Positions 53,618-63,666 of a stretch of 64,000 nucleotides of DNA are shown here, one piece after another. The DNA comes from Pseudomonas sp. AOB-7. Its GTDB lineage: Bacteria; Pseudomonadota; Gammaproteobacteria; Pseudomonadales; Pseudomonadaceae. The stretch's first letter is position 1. Each line of letters starts with the position of its first letter. A program made the translations under genes and the position numbers. The stretch lies in contig NZ_RFFK01000004.1 in assembly GCF_003696305.1 (NCBI RefSeq), positions 1 through 64,000 on the forward strand. Reading direction: 5' to 3'. The notes beneath the pieces were generated by a model. It saw nothing but the letters and a program-made list of their open reading frames with translations. It ran no database searches and had not been told where the DNA came from.

Positions 53618-55120
53618 ATGACCACAGACCGCAACACCCAAGCCCCAGCTGCGCCTTCCGGCAACAGCGACCTGATCTACCAGCTGGACGACACCCCAGC
53701 CTTCGCCCCTGCCATCTTCGCGGCGCTGCAGCATGTGCTGGCCAGCTTCGTCGGCATCATCACCCCCACCCTGATCGTCGGCAGCGCCCTCGGCCTCGGT
53801 GCCCACGTGCCCTACCTGGTGAGCATGGCGCTGTTCGTCTCCGGCCTCGGCACCTTCGTCCAGGCCAAGCGCATCGGCCCGATCGGCTCCGGCCTGCTGT
53901 GCCTGCAGGGCACCAGCTTCGGCTTTCTCAGCGTGGTGCTCAGCGCCGGCTTCATCGTCAAGGGCCGCGGCGCCAGCGAGGAGGAGATACTCGCCACGCT
54001 GTTCGGCATCTGCTTCTGCGCCGCCTTCGTCGAGATCGCCTTCAGCCAGTTCATCAACAAGCTGCGCAAGGTGATCACCCCGGTGGTCACTGGCACCATC
54101 ATCTGCCTGATGGGCCTGTCGCTGATCAAGGTGGGCATGACCGACTTGGCCGGCGGCTACGGCGCGCCGGACCTCGGCGCCCTGCATCACCTGGCCCTCG
54201 GCGGCCTGGTGCTGGGTACCATCGTCCTGCTCAACCGCGCCTCCTCGCAGGTGCTGCGCCTGTCGGCGGTGATCATCGGCCTGGCCCTGGGCTTCGCGGT
54301 GGCCTGGTTCACCGGCCGGGTGGACTTCGCCAACATGGCCGAGGTGCCGCTGATCAGCGTGCCGCAACCGTTCAAGTACGGCTTCGGCTTCGACTGGATC
54401 GCCTTCGTGCCGATCGCGGTGATCTTCCTGATCACCCCGCTGGAGACCGCCGGCGACCTGACCGCCAACTCGATCATCTCCAAGCAGCCGGTCAAGGGCC
54501 CGCTGTACATGCGCCGGATCAAGTCCGGGGTGCTGGCCGACGGCTGCAACTCGGCGGTCGCCGCCATGTTCAACAGCCTGCCGATGACCACCTTCAGCCA
54601 GAACAACGGGGTGATCCAGCTCACCGGCGTGGCCAGCCGCCACGTGGGCTTCTACATCGCCGGCATCCTGGTGCTGCTCGGCCTGTTCCCGGTGGTCGGC
54701 GCGGTGCTGCAGCTGATGCCCAAGCCGGTGCTCGGTGGCGCCACCCTGATCATGTTCGGCACCGTCGCCGTGGCCGGCATCAAGATCCTCAGCGAAGCCG
54801 GCCTGCACCGCCGCAACGTGCTGATCGTGGCCATCTCCCTGGGCCTGGGCCTGGGCGTGGCCGGCGTGCCGGACGTGCTGTCGCACATGCCGGACGTGCT
54901 GAAGAACATCTTCGGCTCGCCGATCACCATCGGCGCCTTCAGCGCCATCGTGCTGAACATCTTCCTGCCCGACGAGACCCACGAGGTCGAGGAAGACGAC
55001 TACGACCCCGAGGCGCACCTGCACACCGTGCTGCAGAACCGCCAGGACGACGAGGCCGTCGACGACGGCAGCCTCAAGACCCTCAGCCGCGACCTTACCC
55101 CGGACGCGCGACCGAGCTGA
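53618..55120 (+). CDS. NCS2 nucleobase:proton symporter (urate/xanthine permease)
   Basis: A 500-residue transporter with about 14 helices. It begins with AALQHVLASFVGIITPTLIV and carries the NAT signature QNNGVIQLTG near 331, typical of the urate/xanthine branch (UacT, PucJ/K). The soluble C-terminal tail is acidic (EVEEDDYDPEAH). It is 76 bases upstream of a Tsx-like porin gene, giving passage through both membranes. Urate is the favoured substrate by context. Confidence 0.93.
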   Translation: MTTDRNTQAPAAPSGNSDLIYQLDDTPAFAPAIFAALQHVLASFVGIITPTLIVGSALGLGAHVPYLVSMALFVSGLGTFVQAKRIGPIGSGLLCLQGTSFGFLSVVLSAGFIVKGRGASEEEILATLFGICFCAAFVEIAFSQFINKLRKVITPVVTGTIICLMGLSLIKVGMTDLAGGYGAPDLGALHHLALGGLVLGTIVLLNRASSQVLRLSAVIIGLALGFAVAWFTGRVDFANMAEVPLISVPQPFKYGFGFDWIAFVPIAVIFLITPLETAGDLTANSIISKQPVKGPLYMRRIKSGVLADGCNSAVAAMFNSLPMTTFSQNNGVIQLTGVASRHVGFYIAGILVLLGLFPVVGAVLQLMPKPVLGGATLIMFGTVAVAGIKILSEAGLHRRNVLIVAISLGLGLGVAGVPDVLSHMPDVLKNIFGSPITIGAFSAIVLNIFLPDETHEVEEDDYDPEAHLHTVLQNRQDDEAVDDGSLKTLSRDLTPDARPS

Positions 55121-55196
55121 CCGCCAACCTCGCTTCCCCTCCCGGCGGCGCGCCGCCGGGAGCTACCTGCTTGCACTCCAACAATAAGGAAAATCC

Positions 55197-56057
55197 ATGA
55201 AACTCAAGCATCTGCCCCACTGCCTCGCCCTCTCCGCCGGACTGTTCTCCGGCCAGCAGGCGCTCGCCGGCGACCTGCTCTACTGGCAGGACAACAGCCT
55301 GTCCTACCTGTACGGCGAAAATTTCCAGCGCATGAACTTCAATGGCGAGGAGCAGCGCACCCAGACCACCTTCACCTTCGAGCACGCCAGCGGCTGGGCC
55401 TGGGGCGACGTGTTCTACTTCCTCGACTACATCCGCGCCGACAACGTGCAGTCGCGCGGCAGCTTCGACAACGGCACCTTCCGCCAGCACGACAAGGATT
55501 CCTTCTACTACATGGAGTTCTCCCCGCGCGTCAGCCTGAGCTGGCTGACCGGGCAGAAGCTGGCCGCCGGCCCGATCAAGGACGTCTACGCCGCCTTCAC
55601 CTACGAGAAAGGCGAAGGCGGCCCCGGCCCGGAGAACTACCTGTACGGCGTCGGCCTGGACTGGGACGTGCCCGGTTTCGCCTTCTTCAAGACCAACCTG
55701 TACCGGGTGAAGATCAACAACCACACCTTCTTCGCCGACAGCGACAGCAACGGCTACGCCACCCAGCTGACCGTCTCCGCCGCCTACCCCTTCAGCGTCG
55801 GCCAGCAGGACTTTTTGGTCGACGGCTTCGTCGACTGGCGCTCGCCGTCCAGCGACGCCGGCACCCAGACCTCGGTGGGCTCCTCGATCCAGGTCAAGTG
55901 GGACGCCGGCAAGGCCCTGTTCGGCAAGGAGCGCCAGCTCTACGTCGGCACCGAAGTGAACATGTGGCACAACAAGTACGGCGTGAAGCCGGTGGACGGT
56001 TCCACCGACGGCTTCGACCAGACCGCGGTGCAGGCACTGGTCAAGTACCACTTCTGA
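55197..56057 (+). CDS. Tsx-like outer-membrane nucleoside/purine channel
   Basis: A 286-residue protein with signal peptide (cleavage after QQALA) and a 12-strand barrel pattern: aromatic belts, FTFEHASGWAWGDVFYFLDY, and a C-terminal Phe (VKYHF) needed for barrel assembly. Tsx channels pass nucleosides or nucleobases. The partnership with the adjacent NCS2 permease is inferred from the operon. Confidence 0.92.
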   Translation: MKLKHLPHCLALSAGLFSGQQALAGDLLYWQDNSLSYLYGENFQRMNFNGEEQRTQTTFTFEHASGWAWGDVFYFLDYIRADNVQSRGSFDNGTFRQHDKDSFYYMEFSPRVSLSWLTGQKLAAGPIKDVYAAFTYEKGEGGPGPENYLYGVGLDWDVPGFAFFKTNLYRVKINNHTFFADSDSNGYATQLTVSAAYPFSVGQQDFLVDGFVDWRSPSSDAGTQTSVGSSIQVKWDAGKALFGKERQLYVGTEVNMWHNKYGVKPVDGSTDGFDQTAVQALVKYHF

Positions 56058-56107
56058 CCGCTGCCACACCGCACTTGGCCGACGTCGGGTAGGGACGACG
56101 GCCGGGT

Positions 56108-56144
56108 AAAAAGGGGGATGGGCCTTGCGCCCTTCCCCCTTTTT
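56108..56144. terminator. Terminator after the Tsx-like gene
   Basis: AAAAAGGGGGA and TCCCCCTTTTT form the outer stem, with an inner GGGC/GCCC stem; T tracts are present on both strands. Confidence 0.88.
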
Positions 56145-56296
56145 CTTTGCGCCGAGCGCAAGGGGCGCACGGAGCACAGCCTTTACCAACCCGATCCCGC
56201 ACCAACCGGGCGCTTACGAACCAGGCCCAGCACCGCATCGGTGCAGGATCGAGCCGCCCTATCCGGCTTCTCCATCAATGGCTTGCAAGCATACAA

Positions 56297-56348
56297 CTGA
56301 CCAGCAGGTCAAGTTTTTGCACACAATAAACAGCTTTTTTGTGTGCAA
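56297..56348. promoter_or_regulatory. RutR-type and paired GntR-like boxes upstream of the NCS1 transporter gene
   Basis: CTGACC-AGCA-GGTCAA at 56297-56312 is a near-perfect RutR-type box. TTGCACACAA (56317-56326) and TTGTGTGCAA (56339-56348) each differ by one base from TTGTNNACAA and are complements of each other. Further one- or two-mismatch copies lie at 56382-56391 and 56429-56436. The remaining leader to 56534 shows no gene. Confidence 0.5.
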
Positions 56349-56534
56349 TTTGTCAGAAAGCCATATTCAGCGGCGCGTTTTATGTGTACAAGGCAATCAG
56401 GTTCCTACCGAAATTCTGCCGAAACGGCTGTATACACAAGATCGGCCGAACGGCGTCTACAAAAACGGAACGGAACCTGCAGACAAATCTCCTCATACGC
56501 CGCCACGGCGCAAGAACAAAACTGGGAGCTGTCC

Positions 56535-58001
56535 ATGTCCAACGCCGAAGAATTCCGCATCAAGCACATCGATACCTCGCTGCACAACGAGGACCTCGCC
56601 CCGCTCGCCCCGGAGAAACGCAAATGGGGCTGGTTCGAGATCTTCAACGTCTGGTCCAACGATATCCAGAGCCTGTTCGGCTACACCCTGGCCGCCACCC
56701 TGTTCATCTCCTACGGGCTCAACGGCTGGGCGGTGCTGGCCGGCATCGTCCTCGCCGGTTTCATCGTCATGGGCCTGGTGCAGCTGACCGGCAAGCCGAG
56801 CGTGAAGTACGGCATTCCCTTCCCGGTGTTCGCCCGTGCCAGCATGGGCGTGCGCGGCGCCAACTTCCCGGCCCTGGTCCGCGGCATAGTCGCGATCTTC
56901 TGGTACGGCGTGCAGACCTACTTCGCCTCCACCGCGGTGGCGCTGCTGCTCAACTCGCTGCTGCAGCCCGAGGCGCCGGCCACCTTCCTCGGCATGACCG
57001 CCATCGGCTGGCTGTCCTACCTGATCGTCTGCGTGTTCCAGGTGGCGCTGTTCATCCGCGGCATCGACTGGATCACCAAGTTCCTCAACTGGGCCGGGCC
57101 GCTGGTCTACGTGGTGATGATCGCGTTGATGGCGATGATCTGGTACCAGGCCGGCCCCAGCCTGCTCGGCGAGCTGGGCAACATCTTCGACGGCAGCGGC
57201 GAGTATGCTGCCGGCCCGGTAGCCGCCTTCTTCGCCGTGGTCGGCACCATGGTCGCCTACTTCGCCGCGGTGGTGATCAACTACGGCGACTTCGCCCGCT
57301 TCGTCAAAAGCGAAAAGCAGATGACCGTCGGCAACTTCCTCGGCCTGCCGGTGAGCCTGGCGTTCTTCTCGCTGATCGCCCTGGTGATCACCGCCGGCAC
57401 CGTGGTGGTGTTCGGCGAGACGCTGACCAACCCCACCGACATCGTCGCGCGGGTGGACAACCTGAGCCTGACCATCATCGCCGCGCTGACCTTCTTCGCC
57501 GCGACCGTGGGCATCAACCTGGTGGCCAACTTCATCCCGCCGGCCTACGACCTGGCCAACCTGGCGCCGGCGCATATCAGCGCGCGCACCGGCGGCTTCA
57601 TCACCGCGGCCATCGCCTTCTTCATCGGCGCGCTGTGGGTGGCCTTCATCAGCAACGTCGGCATCGCCGCCTTCGTCGACACCCTGGGCGCGGTGCTGGC
57701 GCCGCTGTACGGCATCATCGTCGCCGACTACTACCTGGTGCGCCGCGGCAAGCTCGACCTGCAGCAGCTGTTCAGCGCCGAGGTCGGTTCGGCCTACTAC
57801 TTCGACGGCGGCTGGAACCGCAAGGCGCTGATCGCCTTCGCGGTGGCCTCGGTGTTCTCCGTCGCCTCGGTATGGACCCCGGGCCTGAGCCAGCTGTCCG
57901 GCTACGCCTGGATCTTCGGCGCACTGCTCGGTGCGGCCCTGCACTACGGGCTGATGCGTGGCCAGGCCCAGGCGGTGAAGCGCGCCAGCGCTGTCGTCTG
58001 A
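56535..58001 (+). CDS. NCS1 family transporter (allantoin/cytosine/uracil type)
   Basis: A 488-residue transporter with 12 helices. The NCS1 hallmark WGWFEIFNVWSNDIQSLFGY opens the first helix region, followed by GIPFPVFARASMGVRGANFPAL and the DFARF segment. Members carry allantoin, cytosine, uracil or hydantoins; allantoin is favoured by location among allantoin genes, but not proven. The ATG at 56535 has GGGAG upstream. It ends four bases from the convergent periplasmic-binding gene. Confidence 0.9.
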   Translation: MSNAEEFRIKHIDTSLHNEDLAPLAPEKRKWGWFEIFNVWSNDIQSLFGYTLAATLFISYGLNGWAVLAGIVLAGFIVMGLVQLTGKPSVKYGIPFPVFARASMGVRGANFPALVRGIVAIFWYGVQTYFASTAVALLLNSLLQPEAPATFLGMTAIGWLSYLIVCVFQVALFIRGIDWITKFLNWAGPLVYVVMIALMAMIWYQAGPSLLGELGNIFDGSGEYAAGPVAAFFAVVGTMVAYFAAVVINYGDFARFVKSEKQMTVGNFLGLPVSLAFFSLIALVITAGTVVVFGETLTNPTDIVARVDNLSLTIIAALTFFAATVGINLVANFIPPAYDLANLAPAHISARTGGFITAAIAFFIGALWVAFISNVGIAAFVDTLGAVLAPLYGIIVADYYLVRRGKLDLQQLFSAEVGSAYYFDGGWNRKALIAFAVASVFSVASVWTPGLSQLSGYAWIFGALLGAALHYGLMRGQAQAVKRASAVV

Positions 58002-58005
58002 AGCC

Positions 58006-58845
58006 TCACGGGGTGGACGAAGCCGGCGCCCGTGCGCCGGCTTTGGCTTTCTGGCGTTCGAGAAAGTCCACCTTCCACTGCTCCAGGCCGATGTACTCGC
58101 TGTCCAGATTGGCCTCGACCCGGTGCTTGTCCTTCAGCGCCGCGACCTGCGCCGCGCGCTCGCCGAGAAAACGGTCGAAGCGCGCGATCAGCTCGGGCTG
58201 GCGAGCGCTCGACAGATGGAAGCTGCCGCGGGTGTGCGGCAGCTTGGGGTCGAACACCAGGGCGCCGGGGCGGGCGCGGATGTTGTCGAGGTAATGGGTC
58301 GCCACCACCACGTTGAAGTAGGCGCCATCGGTGTCCTGCTTCAGCGCCTGGCGAATCATCTGGCGCAGATCGTCGCTGTAGCTCAGGCGGATCTGTCCGC
58401 TGTCGATGCGCTGCTCGTAACCGCGCGGCGTCCAGCCCTGCACCATGGCCAGGCGAGCGATGCCCTCCAGCGCCTGGCCTTGCCGCTGCGGCGCCACCAG
58501 CACGCCGTCGACGTAATCGACCACCGCCTGGCTGTAGTGCAGGGTCATGCCGGCCTTCTGCGCCTGCGCCCAGTGCGGGCTGTCCGGGTACTTGAAATCG
58601 ATCTCGCCGCGCTGCAGCGCCGGCAACAGCTGCTCCACCGGCAGCGCCTTGTAACTCAGGCTGATACCGCTGTCGGCGGCGAAGGTATCCAGCACCTCGC
58701 GGGCGAAACCGCGGTAGTCGCCCTGGGCGTCGAGGCTGTAGTGCGGGGCGAACGGCAGATCCTCGACGCCGACCACATAGCTTTGCGCCAGGGCAGTGGG
58801 CGTCAGCAGAACGGCAGACAGCAGACACAGTGGTACGGGCTTCAT
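58006..58845 (-). CDS. Periplasmic solute-binding protein (SBP_bac_3 type)
   Basis: A 279-residue protein with signal peptide (MKPVPLCLLSAVLLTPTALAQ) and the type-3 solute-binding fold (YVVGVEDLPFAPHYSLDAQGDYRGFAREVL, FKYPDSPHW). No ABC permease or ATPase is adjacent, so it may serve a sensor or a distant transporter. It is 43 bases downstream of moaA and shares its transcript. Its stop is four bases from the convergent NCS1 gene stop, with no terminator. Confidence 0.85.
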   Translation of the reverse strand: MKPVPLCLLSAVLLTPTALAQSYVVGVEDLPFAPHYSLDAQGDYRGFAREVLDTFAADSGISLSYKALPVEQLLPALQRGEIDFKYPDSPHWAQAQKAGMTLHYSQAVVDYVDGVLVAPQRQGQALEGIARLAMVQGWTPRGYEQRIDSGQIRLSYSDDLRQMIRQALKQDTDGAYFNVVVATHYLDNIRARPGALVFDPKLPHTRGSFHLSSARQPELIARFDRFLGERAAQVAALKDKHRVEANLDSEYIGLEQWKVDFLERQKAKAGARAPASSTP

Positions 58846-58888
58846 TGCAAGCCTCCTTATTGTTGTTCTGGGAATCCGGTCAGGCGGC

Positions 58889-59884
58889 TCAGCCGCCGGT
58901 CATGCTCATAAAGCGCACCACCTGTACCTGCTCGTCGCTGGCGAAGTGGTGCCGCTCGGGTTTCAGGCGCAGCGCCTCGATCAGCGCCTGGCGCAGGCGC
59001 GCGCCGTCGCCGGGGTGGGCGCGCAGCAGGCGCTTGAGATCCAGCGCGTTGTCGTGGCCGAGGCAGAGCACCAGCTTGCCCTCGGCGGTGACCCGCACGC
59101 GGTTGCAGTCGCCGCAGAAGTTGTGGCTGTGCGGGGAGATAAAACCGACCCGCGACTCGCTGCCGACCACCTGCCAGTAACGCGACGGCCCGCCGGTGAC
59201 CTGGCTGCTGCGCACCAGCGCATGGCGCTGCTCGATGCGCGCGCGCACCTCGTCGCTGGAGCAGAAGGTCTGCTCGCGCCTGTGACTGACCACGCTGCCC
59301 AGCGGCATTTCCTCGATAAAGCTGATGTCCAGGCCGCGGGCGATGGCGAACTCGACCAGATCGAGCACCTCGTCGTCGTTGCGCCCGCGCTGCACCACGC
59401 TGTTGAGCTTGATCCGCTCGAAGCCGGCGGCGCGCGCCACGTCGATGCCGACCAGCACCTGGTCGAGCTTGTCGCGCCGGGTGAAGGCGGCGAAACGCTC
59501 GCGCTTGAGCGAATCCAGGCTGACGTTCAGGCGGCGCACGCCGGCCGCGCGCAGCTGCGGCGCCAGCTCGGCCAGCTGCGTGCCGTTGGTGGTGATCGCC
59601 AGGTCGTCCAGCTCCGCGCGCGCGCCCAGGCGCTGCAGCAGGCTCAGCAGGTTCTTGCGCACCAGCGGTTCGCCGCCGGTGATGCGCACGCGCCGCACCC
59701 CGAGACCGATAAAGGCGTCGGCCACGGCGTAGAGTTCTTCCAGGCTGAGAATCTGCTGGCGCGGGGCGAAGACCATGTCCTCGCTCATGCAGTAGGTGCA
59801 GCGAAAGTCGCAGCGGTCGGTGACCGACAGCCGCAGGTAGGTGATGCGCCGGCCGAAGGGGTCGACGAGTTGGGTCGTATGCAC
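58889..59884 (-). CDS. moaA: GTP 3',8-cyclase MoaA
   Basis: A 331-residue radical SAM enzyme. Cys25, 29 and 32 (DRCDFRCTYC) bind the SAM cluster, ITGGEPLVRKNLL is the SAM GGEP motif, NFCGDCNRVRV with CLGHD gives the second cluster, and the C-terminal GG is intact. It starts molybdenum cofactor synthesis. The GTG at 59884 has AGGAG upstream. Its place among purine genes suggests a dedicated supply of cofactor to XdhAB. Confidence 0.95.
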   Translation of the reverse strand: MHTTQLVDPFGRRITYLRLSVTDRCDFRCTYCMSEDMVFAPRQQILSLEELYAVADAFIGLGVRRVRITGGEPLVRKNLLSLLQRLGARAELDDLAITTNGTQLAELAPQLRAAGVRRLNVSLDSLKRERFAAFTRRDKLDQVLVGIDVARAAGFERIKLNSVVQRGRNDDEVLDLVEFAIARGLDISFIEEMPLGSVVSHRREQTFCSSDEVRARIEQRHALVRSSQVTGGPSRYWQVVGSESRVGFISPHSHNFCGDCNRVRVTAEGKLVLCLGHDNALDLKRLLRAHPGDGARLRQALIEALRLKPERHHFASDEQVQVVRFMSMTGG

Positions 59885-59965
59885 AGCCGGTCTCCTGCAG
59901 CGTCGCGCGCCGAGACTTTTTGTTATGGATATCGCTGACAGGGATAGAAACAGAAAAGCGATTTT

Positions 59966-59995
59966 TTGTATACAGGAATTTGACCCATGGGTCAG
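59966..59995 (-). promoter_or_regulatory. moaA promoter with overlapping GntR and RutR-type boxes
   Basis: On the minus strand CTGACC (59995-59990) and TATACA (59972-59967) form a -35/-10 pair with a 17-base spacer. TTGACC-CATG-GGTCAG (59980-59995) covers the -35 and TTGTATACAG (59966-59975) covers the -10. The same region is the leader of the divergent TetR gene, so it may also serve autoregulation. Confidence 0.7.
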
Positions 59996-60096
59996 ATAGC
60001 CGCTGTGCGGCCCGTGGCCGCTGGCTTGAGCCCCGCGCAAGGCCGGTGCTACCATGCCCGACCGCCGCCCGGCGGCTGAGCAGATCACAGGGCCTT

Positions 60097-60741
60097 ATGA
60101 CCAGCATTCGCGAACGAAACAAAGAGCTGATCCTGCGCGCGGCCAGCGAAGAGTTCGCCGACAAGGGCTTCGCCGCCACCAAGACCAGCGACATTGCGGC
60201 CAAGGCAGGCCTGCCCAAGCCCAACGTCTACTACTACTTCAAGTCCAAGGAAAACCTCTACCGCGAGGTGTTGGAAAGCATCATCGAACCGCTGCTGGCC
60301 GCCTCCGCGCCGTTCAACCAGGCGGGCCACCCGAGCGAGGTGCTGACCGCCTACATCCGCTCGAAGATCCGCATCTCCCGCGAGCTGCCTTACGCCTCCA
60401 AGGTATTCGCCAGCGAGATCATGCACGGCGCGCCGCACCTGTCGCCGGAGCAGACCGAGCAGCTCAATGCCCAGGCCAAGCACAACATCGCCTGCATCCA
60501 GCGCTGGGTCGACAAGGGCCTGATGGCGCAGGTCGATCCGCACCACCTGCTGTTCAGCATCTGGGCCGCGACCCAGACCTATGCCGACTTCGACTGGCAG
60601 ATCTCCACCGTCACCGGCAAGGCCAGCCTGGACGACGCCGACTACGAAGCCGCGGCGCAGACCATCATCCGCCTGGTGCTCAAGGGGTGCGAAGTGGCTC
60701 CGGCGCCGTCCACGGCTTCCGAGCTGGTGAGCAGCGTCTAA
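60097..60741 (+). CDS. RutR-like TetR family regulator
   Basis: A 214-residue protein. The TetR helix-turn-helix lies at about 20-58 (FAATKTSDIAAKAGLPKPNVYYYFKSKENLY). Its C-terminal domain closely follows RutR: SKVFASEIMHGAP, IQRWVDKGLMAQVDPHHLLF and IWAATQTYADF with VTG soon after. RutR of E. coli binds TTGACC-N4-GGTCAA and responds to uracil and thymine; this homologue may sense a pyrimidine or a purine product. It is divergent from moaA, with one such box in the shared gap. Confidence 0.93.
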   Translation: MTSIRERNKELILRAASEEFADKGFAATKTSDIAAKAGLPKPNVYYYFKSKENLYREVLESIIEPLLAASAPFNQAGHPSEVLTAYIRSKIRISRELPYASKVFASEIMHGAPHLSPEQTEQLNAQAKHNIACIQRWVDKGLMAQVDPHHLLFSIWAATQTYADFDWQISTVTGKASLDDADYEAAAQTIIRLVLKGCEVAPAPSTASELVSSV

Positions 60742-60835
60742 GCGGCTGACCGCAGCAGGGTGCACCGTGCGTACCGAGTTAAAGAGATGTTCGGCATCCT
60801 GCAGGACGCATCGCGCCTTACCGATCCACCGCTCT

Positions 60836-60942
60836 GGGGGATGTAAAAAGCGACATCCACCCTACGCAACGACCTGGAAACAGTGGGCGGCGCTTTAGCG
60901 GCGACGCCTCCAAGCCGCAGTCGCGGCCAAAGCCCCTCCCAC
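60836..60942. repeat. Cluster of dispersed palindromic repeats
   Basis: GGGGGATGT-AAAAAG-CGACATCC (60836-60859) matches the element at 43258, and GTGGGCGGCGCTTTAGCGGC...GCCAAAGCCCCTCCCAC (60883-60942) matches that at 5183. A GTAGCCCG... fragment follows near 60947. No gene is seen from 60742 to 61006. Confidence 0.7.
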
Positions 60943-61006
60943 AGTCGTAGCCCGCTCAATCCGGGCATAACGCGCACCGGCGCTAAAGCCGGTGCGCACG
61001 CCCCCC

Positions 61007-61441
61007 CTACGCCCCGGCATCCGCCTTCAGCCCCAGCGACTCCAGTGCGCTGACCGCACACTGCTCGTCGATATCCGAGGTGTCGCCGGTGATGCCGACG
61101 GCGCCGATCACTTCGCCGCGCTCGTCGCGGATCAGCACGCCGCCCGGCGCCGGCACCAGGCTGCCCTGGGCCAGGTTGTTCACCGCCCCGATAAAGGCCG
61201 GGCGCTGCTGCGCGTCGGCGGCGATCAGGCGCGAGCCCTTGCCCAGAGCCAGCGCACCCCAGGCCTTGCCGATGGCGATCTGCGGGCGCAGCAGGCTGGC
61301 GCCGTCCTCGCGCTGCAGGCAGATCAGATGCCCGCCGGCATCCAGTACGGCGACGGTCAGCGGCGCCGCCTTTATCTCGCGGCCCACGGCCAGCGCGCGG
61401 TTACCGATGGCGTTGGCGGTTTGCAGGTTCAAGTTGCTCAT
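61007..61441 (-). CDS. GlcG/HbpS-like heme-binding-type protein
   Basis: A 144-residue cytoplasmic protein: LTVAVLDAGGHLICLQREDGAS, RPAFIGAVNNLAQG, VPAPGGVLIRDERGEVIGAVGITGD. Members accompany glycolate/glyoxylate genes, but their role is unsettled; some bind heme or cobalamin. It is divergent from gcl, and its promoter region has a GntR box. Confidence 0.88.
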   Translation of the reverse strand: MSNLNLQTANAIGNRALAVGREIKAAPLTVAVLDAGGHLICLQREDGASLLRPQIAIGKAWGALALGKGSRLIAADAQQRPAFIGAVNNLAQGSLVPAPGGVLIRDERGEVIGAVGITGDTSDIDEQCAVSALESLGLKADAGA

Positions 61442-61590
61442 GCGGATGACTCCTGAAGTGACGAAGGGAACGAAACGCCCGGAGCGAGGCCGGCACTGCG
61501 CATGCCGACGGCCCCAGGCAATCCAAAGCTCGCCCTCACTATCCCACCAGAAACAAAAAATTCAACCACTACATACAATATTATTTTTTA

Positions 61591-61600
61591 TTGTATACAG
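61591..61600. promoter_or_regulatory. GntR box upstream of the GlcG-like gene
   Basis: TTGTATACAG, one mismatch from TTGTATACAA, within an AT-rich segment 150 bases before the GlcG-like gene start on the minus strand. Confidence 0.5.
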
Positions 61601-61696
61601 TTAGCGCGACACACCTCTTCGCCTGCACTGCCAACCCCGTCAAACGGGCGTTTCAAAAGAATTTGGCCCAGGCGACAGGCTGCACCGGAAAAATTG

Positions 61697-61750
61697 TTGA
61701 CCGCGAAGTCATGGCCTGCATAGAATCCGAGCCAGGTGTTTTGTATACAA
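61697..61750 (+). promoter_or_regulatory. gcl promoter with RutR-type and GntR boxes
   Basis: TTGACC (61697-61702) and TAGAAT (61721-61726), 18 bases apart, form a strong sigma-70 promoter. TTGACC-GCGA-AGTCAT (61697-61712) overlaps the -35. The perfect palindrome TTGTATACAA (61741-61750) lies about 10 bases after the expected start site, a block to elongation. Confidence 0.65.
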
Positions 61751-61776
61751 TCTGATAACAAAAGAGGCACAAGATT

Positions 61777-63552
<1,776 letters not shown>

Positions 63553-63593
63553 TCCGTCCGCCGGGTGTGCCACGCGCACCCGGCCACCACGAC

Positions 63594-63651
63594 GTAGCCC
63601 GGATGCAATCCGGGAAGACCGCAACACCGCCCCGGATTGCATCCGGGCTAC
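63594..63651. repeat. Dispersed palindromic repeat, GTAGCCCGGATGCAATCC family
   Basis: Second full copy of the element at 7709, arms of 21 bases with a 16-base loop, between gcl and hyi in one operon. Confidence 0.85.
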
Positions 63652-63666
63652 GACAAGGAGCACACC

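Noticed and set aside
53279..55024. A 581-codon frame opposite the urate permease gene
   Set aside because: Same shadow composition, and it runs across the permease promoter region.
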